Assembly: GCF_024168045.1 (NCBI RefSeq)
Contig: NZ_CP100126.1
Coordinates: 2,196,001-2,260,000 of the forward strand
DNA: 64,000 bases
Direction: 5' to 3'
From: Dorea longicatena
Lineage (GTDB): Bacteria; Bacillota; Clostridia; Lachnospirales; Lachnospiraceae
The position numbers were made by a program, and so were the translations under genes. Positions 44,809-53,284 of this stretch are shown here, one piece after another (position 1 is the stretch's first letter; each line of letters opens with the position of its first letter). A model generated the notes under the pieces. That model worked only from the letters and a program-made list of their open reading frames with translations. It was not told the DNA's origin and did no database searches.

Positions 44809-45573
44809 ATGAATTATATTGGAATTGATATCGGATCTACCGCATCCAAAGTTGCTGTAAAAGGAGATCACGATCTACATTTTGTACTGCCGACCGGATG
44901 GAGCAGCAAAGAAACCTGCCAGACGATCAAAGACCGTTTATTAGAAGATGGTATTGATGTGTTATCGGACGATTCGAAAGTTGTCGCAACCGGATATGGC
45001 CGTGTTGCCGTAGATTTTGCTGATCATGTTATCACAGAGATTACCTGCCATGCAAGAGGCGGCCGTGAGATGGCCGGTGATGAATGTGCAATTATCGATG
45101 TCGGCGGACAGGATACCAAGATCATCCTGGTGTCCGGCGGTATGGTGCAGGACTTCCAGATGAATGATAAGTGCTCTGCCGGAACCGGTAAATTCCTGGA
45201 GATTATGGCAAATCGCCTGGGCGTTACGCTGCAGGAACTGTTTGATATGGCGGATAAAGGAACTGTTCTTCCGATCAGTTCCCTGTGTACGGTATTTGCC
45301 GAATCTGAGGTCATCAACTATATCGGTGAGGGACAGAAGCGGGAAGATATCGCAGCCGGTGTTGTAGATTCAGTTGCAAACAAGGTGGCTCAGCTTGCCA
45401 TGAAGAAAAACCTGCCGGAGAAAGTGATCCTGACAGGAGGACTCAGTAACAGCACCTATTTTACAAAGATTCTCTCACAGAAACTTGGACAGACTGTATC
45501 ACCTACCGAACACGGAAGATATGCGGGTGCACTTGGTGCCGCACTCCTTGCAAAGGAAAAGAAAAAAAGATAA
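44809..45573 (+). CDS. 2-hydroxyacyl-CoA dehydratase activase (BcrAD/BadFG/HgdC-type ATPase)
   Basis: 254 residues of the acetate-kinase/Hsp70 fold. Phosphate loops are GIDIGSTASKVAVKGD and IIDVGGQDTKII, and adenosine contact is ILTGGLSNSTYF. Two cysteines, in NDKCSAGTGKFLE and SSLCTVFAESE, form the bridging [4Fe-4S] site of the dimer. ATP hydrolysis drives low-potential electron transfer to double-cubane proteins. It is the only activase in the window, so it may serve all three cluster proteins here. It is followed by a strong terminator. Confidence 0.94.
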   Translation: MNYIGIDIGSTASKVAVKGDHDLHFVLPTGWSSKETCQTIKDRLLEDGIDVLSDDSKVVATGYGRVAVDFADHVITEITCHARGGREMAGDECAIIDVGGQDTKIILVSGGMVQDFQMNDKCSAGTGKFLEIMANRLGVTLQELFDMADKGTVLPISSLCTVFAESEVINYIGEGQKREDIAAGVVDSVANKVAQLAMKKNLPEKVILTGGLSNSTYFTKILSQKLGQTVSPTEHGRYAGALGAALLAKEKKKR

Positions 45574-45586
45574 TACAAAAATAACG

Positions 45587-45633
45587 CAGAACCGGATTTA
45601 TGATTTCAGAAAATCCGGTTCTGGTTTTTTTTG
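45587..45633 (+). terminator. Terminator of the double-cubane operon
   Basis: CAGAACCGGATTT and AAATCCGGTTCTG pair around a 10-base loop, followed by G and eight T. Confidence 0.9.
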
Positions 45634-45643
45634 TATACATAGA

Positions 45644-45672
45644 TTGACATACCTTTTCTGCCTTTTTATAAT
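45644..45672 (+). promoter_or_regulatory. Promoter of the panD-panC transporter operon
   Basis: Perfect boxes TTGACA and TATAAT with a 17-bp spacer. The leader to panD is about 155 nt and contains a terminator-like hairpin. Confidence 0.8.
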
Positions 45673-45779
45673 GAACAACGGAGACGGTATCTGTCCCTGA
45701 CAGAACCATACTCAGAACTGAAGCACTGGAATCTCATAATTTTCAACAAAAATGAGCTTATATTTTTAGGAAATAAGAC

Positions 45780-45811
45780 TCAGGACCAGATGTATTCTGG
45801 CTGATTTTTTT
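45780..45811 (+). promoter_or_regulatory. Attenuator-like hairpin in the panD leader
   Basis: TCAG and CCAGA pair with TCTGG and CTGA around a four-base tip, followed by seven T, 25 bp before the panD ATG. A second small hairpin (CTCAT/ATGAG) lies at 45733-45756. A terminator within the leader suggests regulated read-through. The Rfam pan RNA motif occurs upstream of such genes in Firmicutes, but I could not confirm it by eye. Confidence 0.5.
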
Positions 45812-45835
45812 CCTTAAAAGGAAAGGATATATGAG

Positions 45836-46228
45836 ATGACACTTGAATTATTAAAAGGAAAGATCCACCGCGCTACTGTCATTCAGGCAGAACTTGATTA
45901 TGTAGGAAGCATTACGGTGGATGAAGCATTACTGGAGGCTGCTGGAATTCTCGAATATGAGAAAGTCCAGATCGTTGATGTAAACAACGGAAGCCGTTTC
46001 GAAACGTACACCATCAGCGGACAGCGTGGCAGTGGAATGATCTGCTTAAACGGAGCTGCTGCAAGATGTGTCAGTACCGGAGATAAGATCATCATCATGG
46101 CTTACGGACAGTATACGCCGGATGAAGCAAAAGAACACAAACCTGCGGTTGTATTCGTAGATGAGGAGAACAAGGTAAGCCGCGTGACCAATTATGAACG
46201 TCACGGACTATTAAAAGACATGGAATAA
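45836..46228 (+). CDS. panD: Aspartate 1-decarboxylase
   Basis: 130 residues. The self-processing Gly-Ser site is in [19 protein letters not shown], where cleavage before Ser generates the pyruvoyl group. Other conserved parts are [14 protein letters not shown] and [18 protein letters not shown]. It makes beta-alanine for pantothenate. It is the first gene of the operon, starting after AAGGAAAGG. Confidence 0.96.
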   Translation: MTLELLKGKIHRATVIQAELDYVGSITVDEALLEAAGILEYEKVQIVDVNNGSRFETYTISGQRGSGMICLNGAAARCVSTGDKIIIMAYGQYTPDEAKEHKPAVVFVDEENKVSRVTNYERHGLLKDME

Positions 46229-46333
46229 AAAGATACTCAATTATAATAACGTATTTTTTGCATGAAACCACCTGAGATCACAGTGTATTCAGAAGAGAAC
46301 TCTCCGAATTATAACGAATAAAGGAGAATACCA

Positions 46334-47173
46334 ATGCAGGTAACTAACACAATTGAAAAAACAAGAGAACTCGTAAATAACTGGAAAAAAGAAGGTAAGA
46401 CCATCGGTCTTGTCCCTACTATGGGATATCTACATGAGGGGCATGCCAGTCTGATCCGTCGCTGCCGCGAGGAAAATGATATCGTTGTTGTATCTGATTT
46501 CGTCAATCCGACACAGTTTGGACCGAATGAAGATCTGGAAGCTTATCCAAGAGACTTTGACCGCGACAGTGCACTTTGTGAAAGCATCGGAGCAGATCTG
46601 ATCTTCTGTCCGTCACCGGCGGAAATGTATCATGATCCACACGCATTTGTCAGTATCGATACTTTATCTGATACGCTGTGCGGCAAGACGCGTCCGATCC
46701 ATTTCAAAGGAGTGTGTACCGTTGTATCAAAGTTATTTAACATCGTAAAACCGGACCGTGCTTACTTTGGACAGAAAGATGCACAGCAGCTTGCTATCAT
46801 CCGCAAAATGGTTCTGGATCTGAACTTTGATATCCAGATTGTCGGATGCCCGATTGTACGTGAAGAAGACGGACTTGCCAAATCTTCCCGTAATACATAC
46901 TTAAGCTGCGAAGAACGCAAAGCTGCCCTCTGCCTTTCAAAAGCTGTAAAGAAAGGTCAGGAACTGATCCGGAATGGTATTGCCGCATCTGAAGTATTAG
47001 AACCAATGTGTGAAATCATAAACAGTGAACCGCTGGCACGTATTGATTACGTATCCATGGTCGATGCACTCAGCATGCAGCCTGTTGACTCCGTAAATGC
47101 TGATGTCCTGGTTGCTATGGCCGTTTACATCGGAAAGACACGACTCATCGACAATTTCAGTTACGAGGTATAA
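46334..47173 (+). CDS. panC: Pantothenate synthetase
   Basis: 279 residues. ATP-binding motifs are VPTMGYLHEGHASLIRR (HIGH-like) and REEDGLAKSSRNTYLS (KMSKS-like), with the pantoate site in FVNPTQFGPNEDLEAYPRD and YFGQKDAQQLAIIRKM. It joins pantoate and beta-alanine. A 105-bp gap separates it from panD. ATG follows GGAG. No panB or panE is nearby. Confidence 0.96.
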   Translation: MQVTNTIEKTRELVNNWKKEGKTIGLVPTMGYLHEGHASLIRRCREENDIVVVSDFVNPTQFGPNEDLEAYPRDFDRDSALCESIGADLIFCPSPAEMYHDPHAFVSIDTLSDTLCGKTRPIHFKGVCTVVSKLFNIVKPDRAYFGQKDAQQLAIIRKMVLDLNFDIQIVGCPIVREEDGLAKSSRNTYLSCEERKAALCLSKAVKKGQELIRNGIAASEVLEPMCEIINSEPLARIDYVSMVDALSMQPVDSVNADVLVAMAVYIGKTRLIDNFSYEV

Positions 47174-47176
47174 GAT

Positions 47177-48160
47177 ATGGAGCATGTTACAAATGCATTA
47201 TCACGGCTCAGCTCTGTTCTTACCAAATATATTGGAATGATTATTATCTGCTTTTCTGTCATTGCCTTCTTCTGGCGTGATGGATTTGCATGGACTACAA
47301 ACTATACTTCGATCTTTCTCGGCGTTGCCATGTTCGGCATGGGACTGACTATTCATATCGGAGATTTTAAAGTGGTATTTACCAGACCCAAAGAGATCAT
47401 TATCGGATTTGTCGCACAATATACGATTATGCCGCTGATCGCATGGGGACTCTCGGTCCTCCTTCATCTGCCATCGGATATCGCACTTGGTGTCATCCTG
47501 GTCGGATGCTGCCCCGGCGGAACTGCCAGCAATGTGATTACTTATATCGCAGGTGGTGATGTTGCACTTTCTGTTGGCATGACAATCACTTCAACTCTGG
47601 CAGCACCGGTTATGACGCCGCTTTTGGTATATCTACTTGCCGGCGCATGGGTTCAGGTATCTTTTCCCGGGATGGTGATCTCGGTTGTAAAAGTCGTACT
47701 GATCCCGGTTCTTCTGGGTATCCTTCTCCGTAGACTGATCGGCAGACATATTGAGAAATTATCCGGCATCCTTCCGCTGATCTCCGTTGTATCCATCGTC
47801 ATGATCATCAGCGGAATCGTCGCAGTAAATGCGGAAAAAATCATGACATCCGGATTCCTCGTACTCTGTATCGTTATCTTACATAATCTTGCAGGTATGG
47901 GACTTGGATTACTTGCCGGACGCATCTTCCATGTGGAATATGACAAAGCAACTGCCCTTGCGATTGAAGTCGGTATGCAGAACAGCGGTCTTGCTATCAC
48001 ACTCGCCACCGCAAACTTTGCTGCAAACCCATTTGCCACACTGCCTGGAGCAATCTTCAGTGTATGGCACAATATTTCAGGCTCTTTATTCGCAAGTCTC
48101 CGGCGCAGCGGAAGGTATAAGATAAAGGAACAAATAGCAAAAGCAGAGCATGTAATTTAA
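47177..48160 (+). CDS. BASS-family transporter, possible pantoate/ketopantoate carrier (PanS-like)
   Basis: 327 residues with nine to ten helices. BASS family signatures are FGMGLTIHIGDFKVVF, VGCCPGGTASNVITYIAGGDVALSVG (crossing motif) and IEVGMQNSGLAITLATANF. It begins 3 bp after the panC stop, so it is part of the pan operon. Salmonella PanS, a BASS protein, imports ketopantoate. The gene order panD-panC-transporter without panB fits uptake of pantoate precursor here; that is inference. Confidence 0.87.
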   Translation: MEHVTNALSRLSSVLTKYIGMIIICFSVIAFFWRDGFAWTTNYTSIFLGVAMFGMGLTIHIGDFKVVFTRPKEIIIGFVAQYTIMPLIAWGLSVLLHLPSDIALGVILVGCCPGGTASNVITYIAGGDVALSVGMTITSTLAAPVMTPLLVYLLAGAWVQVSFPGMVISVVKVVLIPVLLGILLRRLIGRHIEKLSGILPLISVVSIVMIISGIVAVNAEKIMTSGFLVLCIVILHNLAGMGLGLLAGRIFHVEYDKATALAIEVGMQNSGLAITLATANFAANPFATLPGAIFSVWHNISGSLFASLRRSGRYKIKEQIAKAEHVI

Positions 48161-48170
48161 TATATACAGC

Positions 48171-48223
48171 AAAAACCTCCTGTGAATGGAACATATCTAA
48201 TTCCATCCACAGGAGGTTTTTTT
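48171..48223. terminator. Bidirectional terminator between the pan operon and feoB
   Basis: AACCTCCTGTGAATGGAA pairs with TTCCATCCACAGGAGGTT, with A5 on one side and T7 on the other, so it can stop transcription from both sides. Confidence 0.88.
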
Positions 48224-48231
48224 ATGCCTCT

Positions 48232-50574
48232 TTACATTACCAACGTACCAATCAGATGCACGATAAATGCTGCGATCCACGCAACCATACATTGTCCCAG
48301 CACCACATATGCCGCCCATTTTGCGCCAAGTTCTCTCTTGATTGATGCAATAGCCGCAACACATGGTGTATACAACAGACAGAAGACCAAAAGGCTTGCT
48401 GCTGCCACCGGCGTAATTGCTCCCGTCAGTTCTGCCGTACTTCCAAAGAGTACCGAAAGCGTAGATACCACACTTTCCTTTGCCATAAATCCTGTGATCA
48501 GTGCAGTAGAAATCTTCCAGTTTCCGAAACCAAGCGGAAGGAATACCGGTGCAATGATTCCTGCCACAACTGCCAGGATACTGTCCTTGGAATCTGCTAC
48601 CACATTCATGTGTAAGTTAAATGTCTGCAGGAACCAGATGATAATTGTTGCAAAGAAGATTACGGTAAATGCTCTCTGCAAAAAGTCCTTTGCTTTTTCC
48701 CACAGAAGCTGCCCTACATTCTTTGCTCCCGGCATACGGTAATTCGGAAGTTCCATGACAAACGGTACGGCTTCACCTTTGAACATCGTTCCTCTTAAAA
48801 GCAGCGCCATCAGGATTCCCATCAGTATTCCACCAAAATATAACGCTACCATCACTACTGCTCCTTGTTTTGGGAAAAATGCTGCCGTAAAAAATGCATA
48901 AATCGGGAGTTTCGCCGAGCAGCTCATAAATGGTGTCAGAAGGATCGTCATCTTACGGTCTCTCTCCGAAGGCAGTGTCCTGCTCGCCATAACACCGGGA
49001 ACCGTACATCCGAATCCTACCAGCATCGGTACGATACTCCGTCCGGAAAGTCCGATCTTACGGAGTAATTTATCCATCACAAATGCAACTCTTGCCATAT
49101 ATCCGCTGTCTTCCAGAATGGACAGGAAAAAGAATAAGGTAACGATAACCGGAAGGAAACTTAACACACTTCCCACACCGTTAAAGATTCCATCGATTAC
49201 CAGCGAATGAATAACGGAATTGACATTCCAGGATGTCAACGCACCATCTACCAGATTCGTAAGTGCAGAGATTCCCATATCCAGCAGATTCGACAACGCA
49301 GCTCCGATCACATTAAATGTCAGCCAGAATACAGCCGCCATAATTGCAACAAAGCATGGAATAGCTGTATATTTTCCCGTCAGGATCTTATCCATCTTCG
49401 CACTTCGCAGATGTTCCTTGCTTTCTTTCGGCTTCACAACCGTAGCATCACAGATCTTCTCAATAAATGTAAAACGCATATCTGCAATTGCTGCGGACCG
49501 GTCAAGTCCACGTTCCTGTTCCATCTGCTTTACAATATGCTCCAGAAGCTGTTTTTCATTCTCATCCAGCTTGAGCTGTTCCAGGATCAGTTCATCCCCT
49601 TCTGCCAGTTTGCATGCCGCAAATCTTACCGGAATGTCTGCCTTCTTTGCATGATCCTCGATCAGATGCATGATCCCGTGCAGGCATCTGTGTACTGCCC
49701 CGCCATGGTCATCTGCATCACAGAAATCCTGTCTCCCCGGACTTTCCTGATATTTTGCCACATGCACGGCATGCTCGATCAGTTCGCCAATTCCTTCATT
49801 CTTCGCAGCCGATATTGGAATAACCGGTATTCCAAGTTCCTGCTCCATCTCATTTACCAGAATCGAACCGCCGTTGTCCCGCACCTCATCCATCATATTC
49901 AGTGCCAAAACCATAGGAATATCCAGCTCCATCAGCTGCATGGTCAGATACAGGTTCCGCTCAATATTGGTTGCATCCACGATATTGATGATTCCCTTTG
50001 GATGCTCATTTAACACAAAGTTCCTGGTCACAATCTCTTCACTGGAATACGGCGACATAGAGTAGATTCCCGGCAGATCTGTCACCAGGGTATCACTGTG
50101 TTCCTTGATCACTCCATCTTTACGGTCAACTGTCACTCCCGGGAAATTTCCCACATGCTGATTAGAGCCGGTCAGCTGGTTGAACAGTGTCGTCTTTCCG
50201 CAATTCTGATTTCCTGCCAGTGCAAATGTCAGTGTTGTTCCATCCGGCAGTGGATTCTCATCTGCTTTTTCATGATATTTTCCACCTTCTCCAAGTCCCG
50301 GATGATCAATCTTCTCTTTCGGAATCTGATTCTTAATCTTAATCTCATCACGGACATCTGTAATCTCTATCTTTTCCGCATCTGCAAGCCTGAGTGTCAG
50401 TTCATAACTATGGATACGAAGTTCCACCGGATCACCCATTGGTGCGTATTTTACCATGGTAACGTCTGCCCCCGGAATAAGTCCCATATCCAGAAAATGC
50501 TGTCTCAATGCACCTTCTCCACCTACGACTGTCAATGTTGCACTTTTGCCGATTGGTAATTCTTTTAATGTCAT
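48232..50574 (-). CDS. feoB: Ferrous iron transporter, FeoA-FeoB fusion
   Basis: 780 residues. Residues 1-75 are a FeoA (SH3-like) domain: MTLKELPIGKSATLTVVGG and FLDMGLIPGADV. A linker leads to the FeoB G domain: G1 AGNQNCGKTTLFNQ, switch region NFPGVTVDRKDG, G3 DLPGIYSMSPYS and G4 ALNMMDEV. The membrane domain has two GATE regions (MLVGFGCTVPGVMASRT and LLYTPCVAAIAS). It imports Fe2+. The FeoA fusion means no separate feoA is needed. It has its own promoter with a TTATCGATAA palindrome. Confidence 0.96.
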   Translation of the reverse strand: MTLKELPIGKSATLTVVGGEGALRQHFLDMGLIPGADVTMVKYAPMGDPVELRIHSYELTLRLADAEKIEITDVRDEIKIKNQIPKEKIDHPGLGEGGKYHEKADENPLPDGTTLTFALAGNQNCGKTTLFNQLTGSNQHVGNFPGVTVDRKDGVIKEHSDTLVTDLPGIYSMSPYSSEEIVTRNFVLNEHPKGIINIVDATNIERNLYLTMQLMELDIPMVLALNMMDEVRDNGGSILVNEMEQELGIPVIPISAAKNEGIGELIEHAVHVAKYQESPGRQDFCDADDHGGAVHRCLHGIMHLIEDHAKKADIPVRFAACKLAEGDELILEQLKLDENEKQLLEHIVKQMEQERGLDRSAAIADMRFTFIEKICDATVVKPKESKEHLRSAKMDKILTGKYTAIPCFVAIMAAVFWLTFNVIGAALSNLLDMGISALTNLVDGALTSWNVNSVIHSLVIDGIFNGVGSVLSFLPVIVTLFFFLSILEDSGYMARVAFVMDKLLRKIGLSGRSIVPMLVGFGCTVPGVMASRTLPSERDRKMTILLTPFMSCSAKLPIYAFFTAAFFPKQGAVVMVALYFGGILMGILMALLLRGTMFKGEAVPFVMELPNYRMPGAKNVGQLLWEKAKDFLQRAFTVIFFATIIIWFLQTFNLHMNVVADSKDSILAVVAGIIAPVFLPLGFGNWKISTALITGFMAKESVVSTLSVLFGSTAELTGAITPVAAASLLVFCLLYTPCVAAIASIKRELGAKWAAYVVLGQCMVAWIAAFIVHLIGTLVM

Positions 50575-50657
50575 CGTCTGTACTTCCTTCCAAATTTATC
50601 TACAGGCAGTGGTATTATTTCCACTGTTACTGATAATTTTTCTCAACTCGTAAGGTT

Positions 50658-50686
50658 AGTATAGACTTATCGATAATTTTTGTCAA
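50658..50686 (-). promoter_or_regulatory. feoB promoter with an internal TTATCGATAA palindrome
   Basis: TTGACA and TATACT are spaced by 17 bp on the minus strand, about 85 bp before the feoB ATG. The palindrome at 50667-50676 fills the spacer, an ideal repressor position. A related AAAAATTATC sequence is repeated downstream near 50631-50645. Confidence 0.7.
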
Positions 50687-50743
50687 TAACAACGGGGACA
50701 GGAAATTTGGCTTTTTATCTGTCCCTCATGGATCTTTCTGATG

Positions 50744-51301
50744 CTAGATACCTCGTTTTTCTAACATTGACAAATATGAATCCCTTACTGTCTCTGTCTT
50801 TTCGCATCCCAACATTCTCATTAGCTCATATATCATATCCAATCCACCTGCTCGTTCTTCTTCTTTTGCAACAATTATTTCCAATTCCAGAAAGTTACCC
50901 AGATTCTCTACCTTATCTGCAGCCGCTATCATATGATCTTTTATATAATAACCTCTTGTCTTCTTCACTCTGCAAGACGCTGGATAAAATTCAAGTTCTT
51001 TAAGAATGTCTTCCATCTTTTCCGGCTCATAGATATCAATCTCTGTTTCTTTCCTGGTCATGGATACCTGATCTAATTTCGGTCCTTTGCAGTTAAGCTG
51101 TGCTTTTACTTCTCCCGTATCCAGATTCTCCGTCTTACGGATGCGCAGTGCCTTGTCCTTCTTCCGCATATCATAGTGATCGCTTGTAAAATAAGTATCC
51201 GTCTCTACAACAGTTTTCTGATATATGAACCCTGTTTCAAGCAATTTTTGCTTTATCTTTTCTATATTTTCAATGGGTATTTTTACCTCTACTTCTATCA
51301 T
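50744..51301 (-). CDS. Class IV (CYTH) adenylate cyclase-like protein
   Basis: 185 residues. The opening MIEVEVKIPIENIEKI carries the ExExK signature of the CYTH fold. Repeated basic/acidic beta strands (LRIRKTENLD, QLNCKGPKLDQ, FLELEIIVAKEE) form the tunnel. The family includes CyaB cyclases and thiamine or inorganic triphosphatases; these cannot be separated by eye. It starts 35 bp after the XdhC gene stop in the same direction. Confidence 0.85.
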   Translation of the reverse strand: MIEVEVKIPIENIEKIKQKLLETGFIYQKTVVETDTYFTSDHYDMRKKDKALRIRKTENLDTGEVKAQLNCKGPKLDQVSMTRKETEIDIYEPEKMEDILKELEFYPASCRVKKTRGYYIKDHMIAAADKVENLGNFLELEIIVAKEEERAGGLDMIYELMRMLGCEKTETVRDSYLSMLEKRGI

Positions 51302-51336
51302 CTTTTTAATGCCTCCGATGATTCTGTTTTCCGCGC

Positions 51337-52377
51337 TTAGACGATTTCCAGAAATACATCCACTTCCCCGCCACAGACCATACCTTCTTCTTCGGCTTCA
51401 TTTCCGGTCATGTCTACATGGCAGATCCTTGCCTGTTCTCCCTCTCCTGCTGCCATAAGTCTGGCAATCTGGATGACTCTTGCTTCCATACATCCGCCGC
51501 CGATCGTCCCAACGCAGCGGCCATCTCTGTATATCAGCATTTTGGTTCCCAGCCCCTGTGGTGCGGAACCATGTCTGGTAATGATCGTTGCCATTATCTT
51601 CTTTTCCGGATACGGTTCCTGAGCAGTCAGCGCACGCATAATTTCTTTGGAATATCCATAAGTCCGTTTCTTCCTGTTCTTTACTTCAATAATCTCTGCA
51701 ATAATTGCCACTCCGATCTCTGCCGGTGTCTGCGCTCCGATATCCAGACCGATCGGTGTATACACTGCATCCAGCACCTCCTGATCCACGCCTTTTTCCG
51801 CCAGACTTTGTTTTACCAGTGCTGTTCTTCTGCGGCTTCCGATCATACCGATATAGGCATGCTCTTTTGCGGCTATTTTCTCCAGACAGATTTGGTCATA
51901 CCGGTGTCCTCTCGTCAGGATCACAAAATACGTATCCGCACTTCCCTGTATCTTGTCCAGTGCTTCTTCGAATGGTTCGCAGATAACCTGTGACGCCCCG
52001 GCCAGTCTTGCATGATCCGCATACATCGGACGATCTTCCAGTACAATTACCTCACAGTCCATCATCACTGCCATTTTAATCACCGGAATCGACACATGAC
52101 CGGCACCACAGATCACAATCTGTTTTTCCTGTCCCAATGTATCGCAAAATACTTTCTCATTTCCAATATAGGTGATTCCACTTTCTGTAATATTCTTTAT
52201 CTCATCTGTATATCCATGAAAATAACCATTTTTCCTGCTTTCCCAGACAATTTTTCCATCTATGACCAGTGCCTTTTCAGAAATGCATCTGCCTCCCAGC
52301 AAAGTAAGCACCCTGCGTTCGGCCTGTCCTTCACTTTCCTGAATTGCTTCCATTAATTCCGTCATTCTACTTTCCAT
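51337..52377 (-). CDS. XdhC/CoxI-family protein
   Basis: 346 residues from ATG 52377; the frame extends 36 codons upstream without a ribosome site. It has an N-terminal XdhC/CoxI domain and a Rossmann domain with VICGAGHVSIPVIKMAVMM and VYTPIGLDIGAQTPAEIGVA. XdhC helps insert sulfurated molybdenum cofactor into xanthine dehydrogenase-type enzymes. No molybdenum hydroxylase is in the window, so the partner lies elsewhere. It is divergent from the QueG-like gene with a 97-bp gap. Confidence 0.88.
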   Translation of the reverse strand: MESRMTELMEAIQESEGQAERRVLTLLGGRCISEKALVIDGKIVWESRKNGYFHGYTDEIKNITESGITYIGNEKVFCDTLGQEKQIVICGAGHVSIPVIKMAVMMDCEVIVLEDRPMYADHARLAGASQVICEPFEEALDKIQGSADTYFVILTRGHRYDQICLEKIAAKEHAYIGMIGSRRRTALVKQSLAEKGVDQEVLDAVYTPIGLDIGAQTPAEIGVAIIAEIIEVKNRKKRTYGYSKEIMRALTAQEPYPEKKIMATIITRHGSAPQGLGTKMLIYRDGRCVGTIGGGCMEARVIQIARLMAAGEGEQARICHVDMTGNEAEEEGMVCGGEVDVFLEIV

Positions 52378-52474
52378 AATAGTTTCCTTTCCCACTATCT
52401 TTCTTCTGCATTCTATTGTAAAATTGAATGTACAATAAGTCAATGAACGGAAATGTTCTGAAAGGAGGGATTTT

Positions 52475-53167
52475 ATGAATCCCACAAAAGAATTCAGAGA
52501 TTATCTAATCTCGCAGGGTGCTGCTTTGGTCGGAATTGGGGATCTGACCGCAGTTCCATCTTCTGACTACCCGGTCGGTATTGCAGTCGCAATCCCGTTA
52601 CCGAAACACGTCATCAAAGGTCTTCAGCTTGCTCCAACAAGAGAATACTACGAACTTTATAATTCTTTGAGTGACAAACTGAACACCATCGTAACTGCCG
52701 GTGCGAAATACCTGACTGACAAAGGCTATCATGCTTATGCCCGGACGACAGACCAGAAAATGACAGATTCAGATAACTGTATTCCATTGTCACATCAAAC
52801 GATTGCCACCCGAGCCGGTCTCGGCTGGATCGGTAAAAACAACCGGCTGGTGACACCGCAATATGGATCTGCCGTAAGGATTTCTTCTCTTCTGACCGAT
52901 GCCCCGCTGACCTGCGATGCTCCGGTTACACGCTCTCAGTGCGGTGCCTGTCATGCCTGTGTCAGATATTGCCCGGCACATGCCCTGAAAAATACTTTGT
53001 GGCGTCCCGGCATACCTCGTGAAAATATCATAGCCATCTCCACGTGTCATAAGAAATGCCGTGAGATCATGCAAAAAAGCACGGGGATTGATGCAGATCT
53101 GTGTGGAAAATGCTTTGCAGTCTGCACTTATACGAGGCAGTATTTGAAGCAGTGCCGGGATGTGTAA
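52475..53167 (+). CDS. Short QueG-like iron-sulfur protein
   Basis: 230 residues, against about 380 for epoxyqueuosine reductase. A DUF1730-like start is followed by ATRAGLGWIGKNNRLVTPQYG. Two ferredoxin-type Cys motifs are present: CGACHACVRYCPAHAL and CGKCFAVCTYTRQYL. The C-terminal HEAT-like part of QueG is absent. It may be a reductive-dehalogenase or QueG-like reductase of unknown substrate. ATG 52475 follows AAAGGAGG. A remnant of the palindromic element starts 12 bp after the stop. Confidence 0.85.
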   Translation: MNPTKEFRDYLISQGAALVGIGDLTAVPSSDYPVGIAVAIPLPKHVIKGLQLAPTREYYELYNSLSDKLNTIVTAGAKYLTDKGYHAYARTTDQKMTDSDNCIPLSHQTIATRAGLGWIGKNNRLVTPQYGSAVRISSLLTDAPLTCDAPVTRSQCGACHACVRYCPAHALKNTLWRPGIPRENIIAISTCHKKCREIMQKSTGIDADLCGKCFAVCTYTRQYLKQCRDV

Positions 53168-53179
53168 GATGTGTTGTTT

Positions 53180-53243
53180 TTGGGATTTAATTTATCAACT
53201 GGGGAAGCGGCCTCTCAGTCCTTGAAGGAAATGTTAATAAATT
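53180..53243 (+). repeat. Deleted remnant of the palindromic element (fourth copy)
   Basis: About 50 bp match the left end (TTGGGATTTAATTTATCAAC through CCTTGAAGGAA) and join directly to ATGTTAATAAAT, which in full copies lies 220 bp farther. The whole first hairpin has been deleted between stem bases, as expected from slippage across a palindrome. Confidence 0.85.
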
Positions 53244-53245
53244 TT

Positions 53246-53284
53246 AAAAAAATGACCGATGCCAAGCGTATCAGTCATTTTTTA
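53246..53284 (-). terminator. Terminator of the double-cubane/PucR fusion gene
   Basis: ATGACTGATAC and GCATCGGTCAT pair on the minus strand, followed by seven T. The stop codon of the gene at 53271 is within the stem. Confidence 0.8.

Noticed and set aside
50686..50730. ACGGGGACAGG and CTGTCCC inverted repeat before the CYTH gene, with a similar fragment at 45675-45700
   Set aside because: It resembles decayed REP-like palindromes of Firmicutes, but arms are short and divergent and no transposase is present, so I did not call an element.
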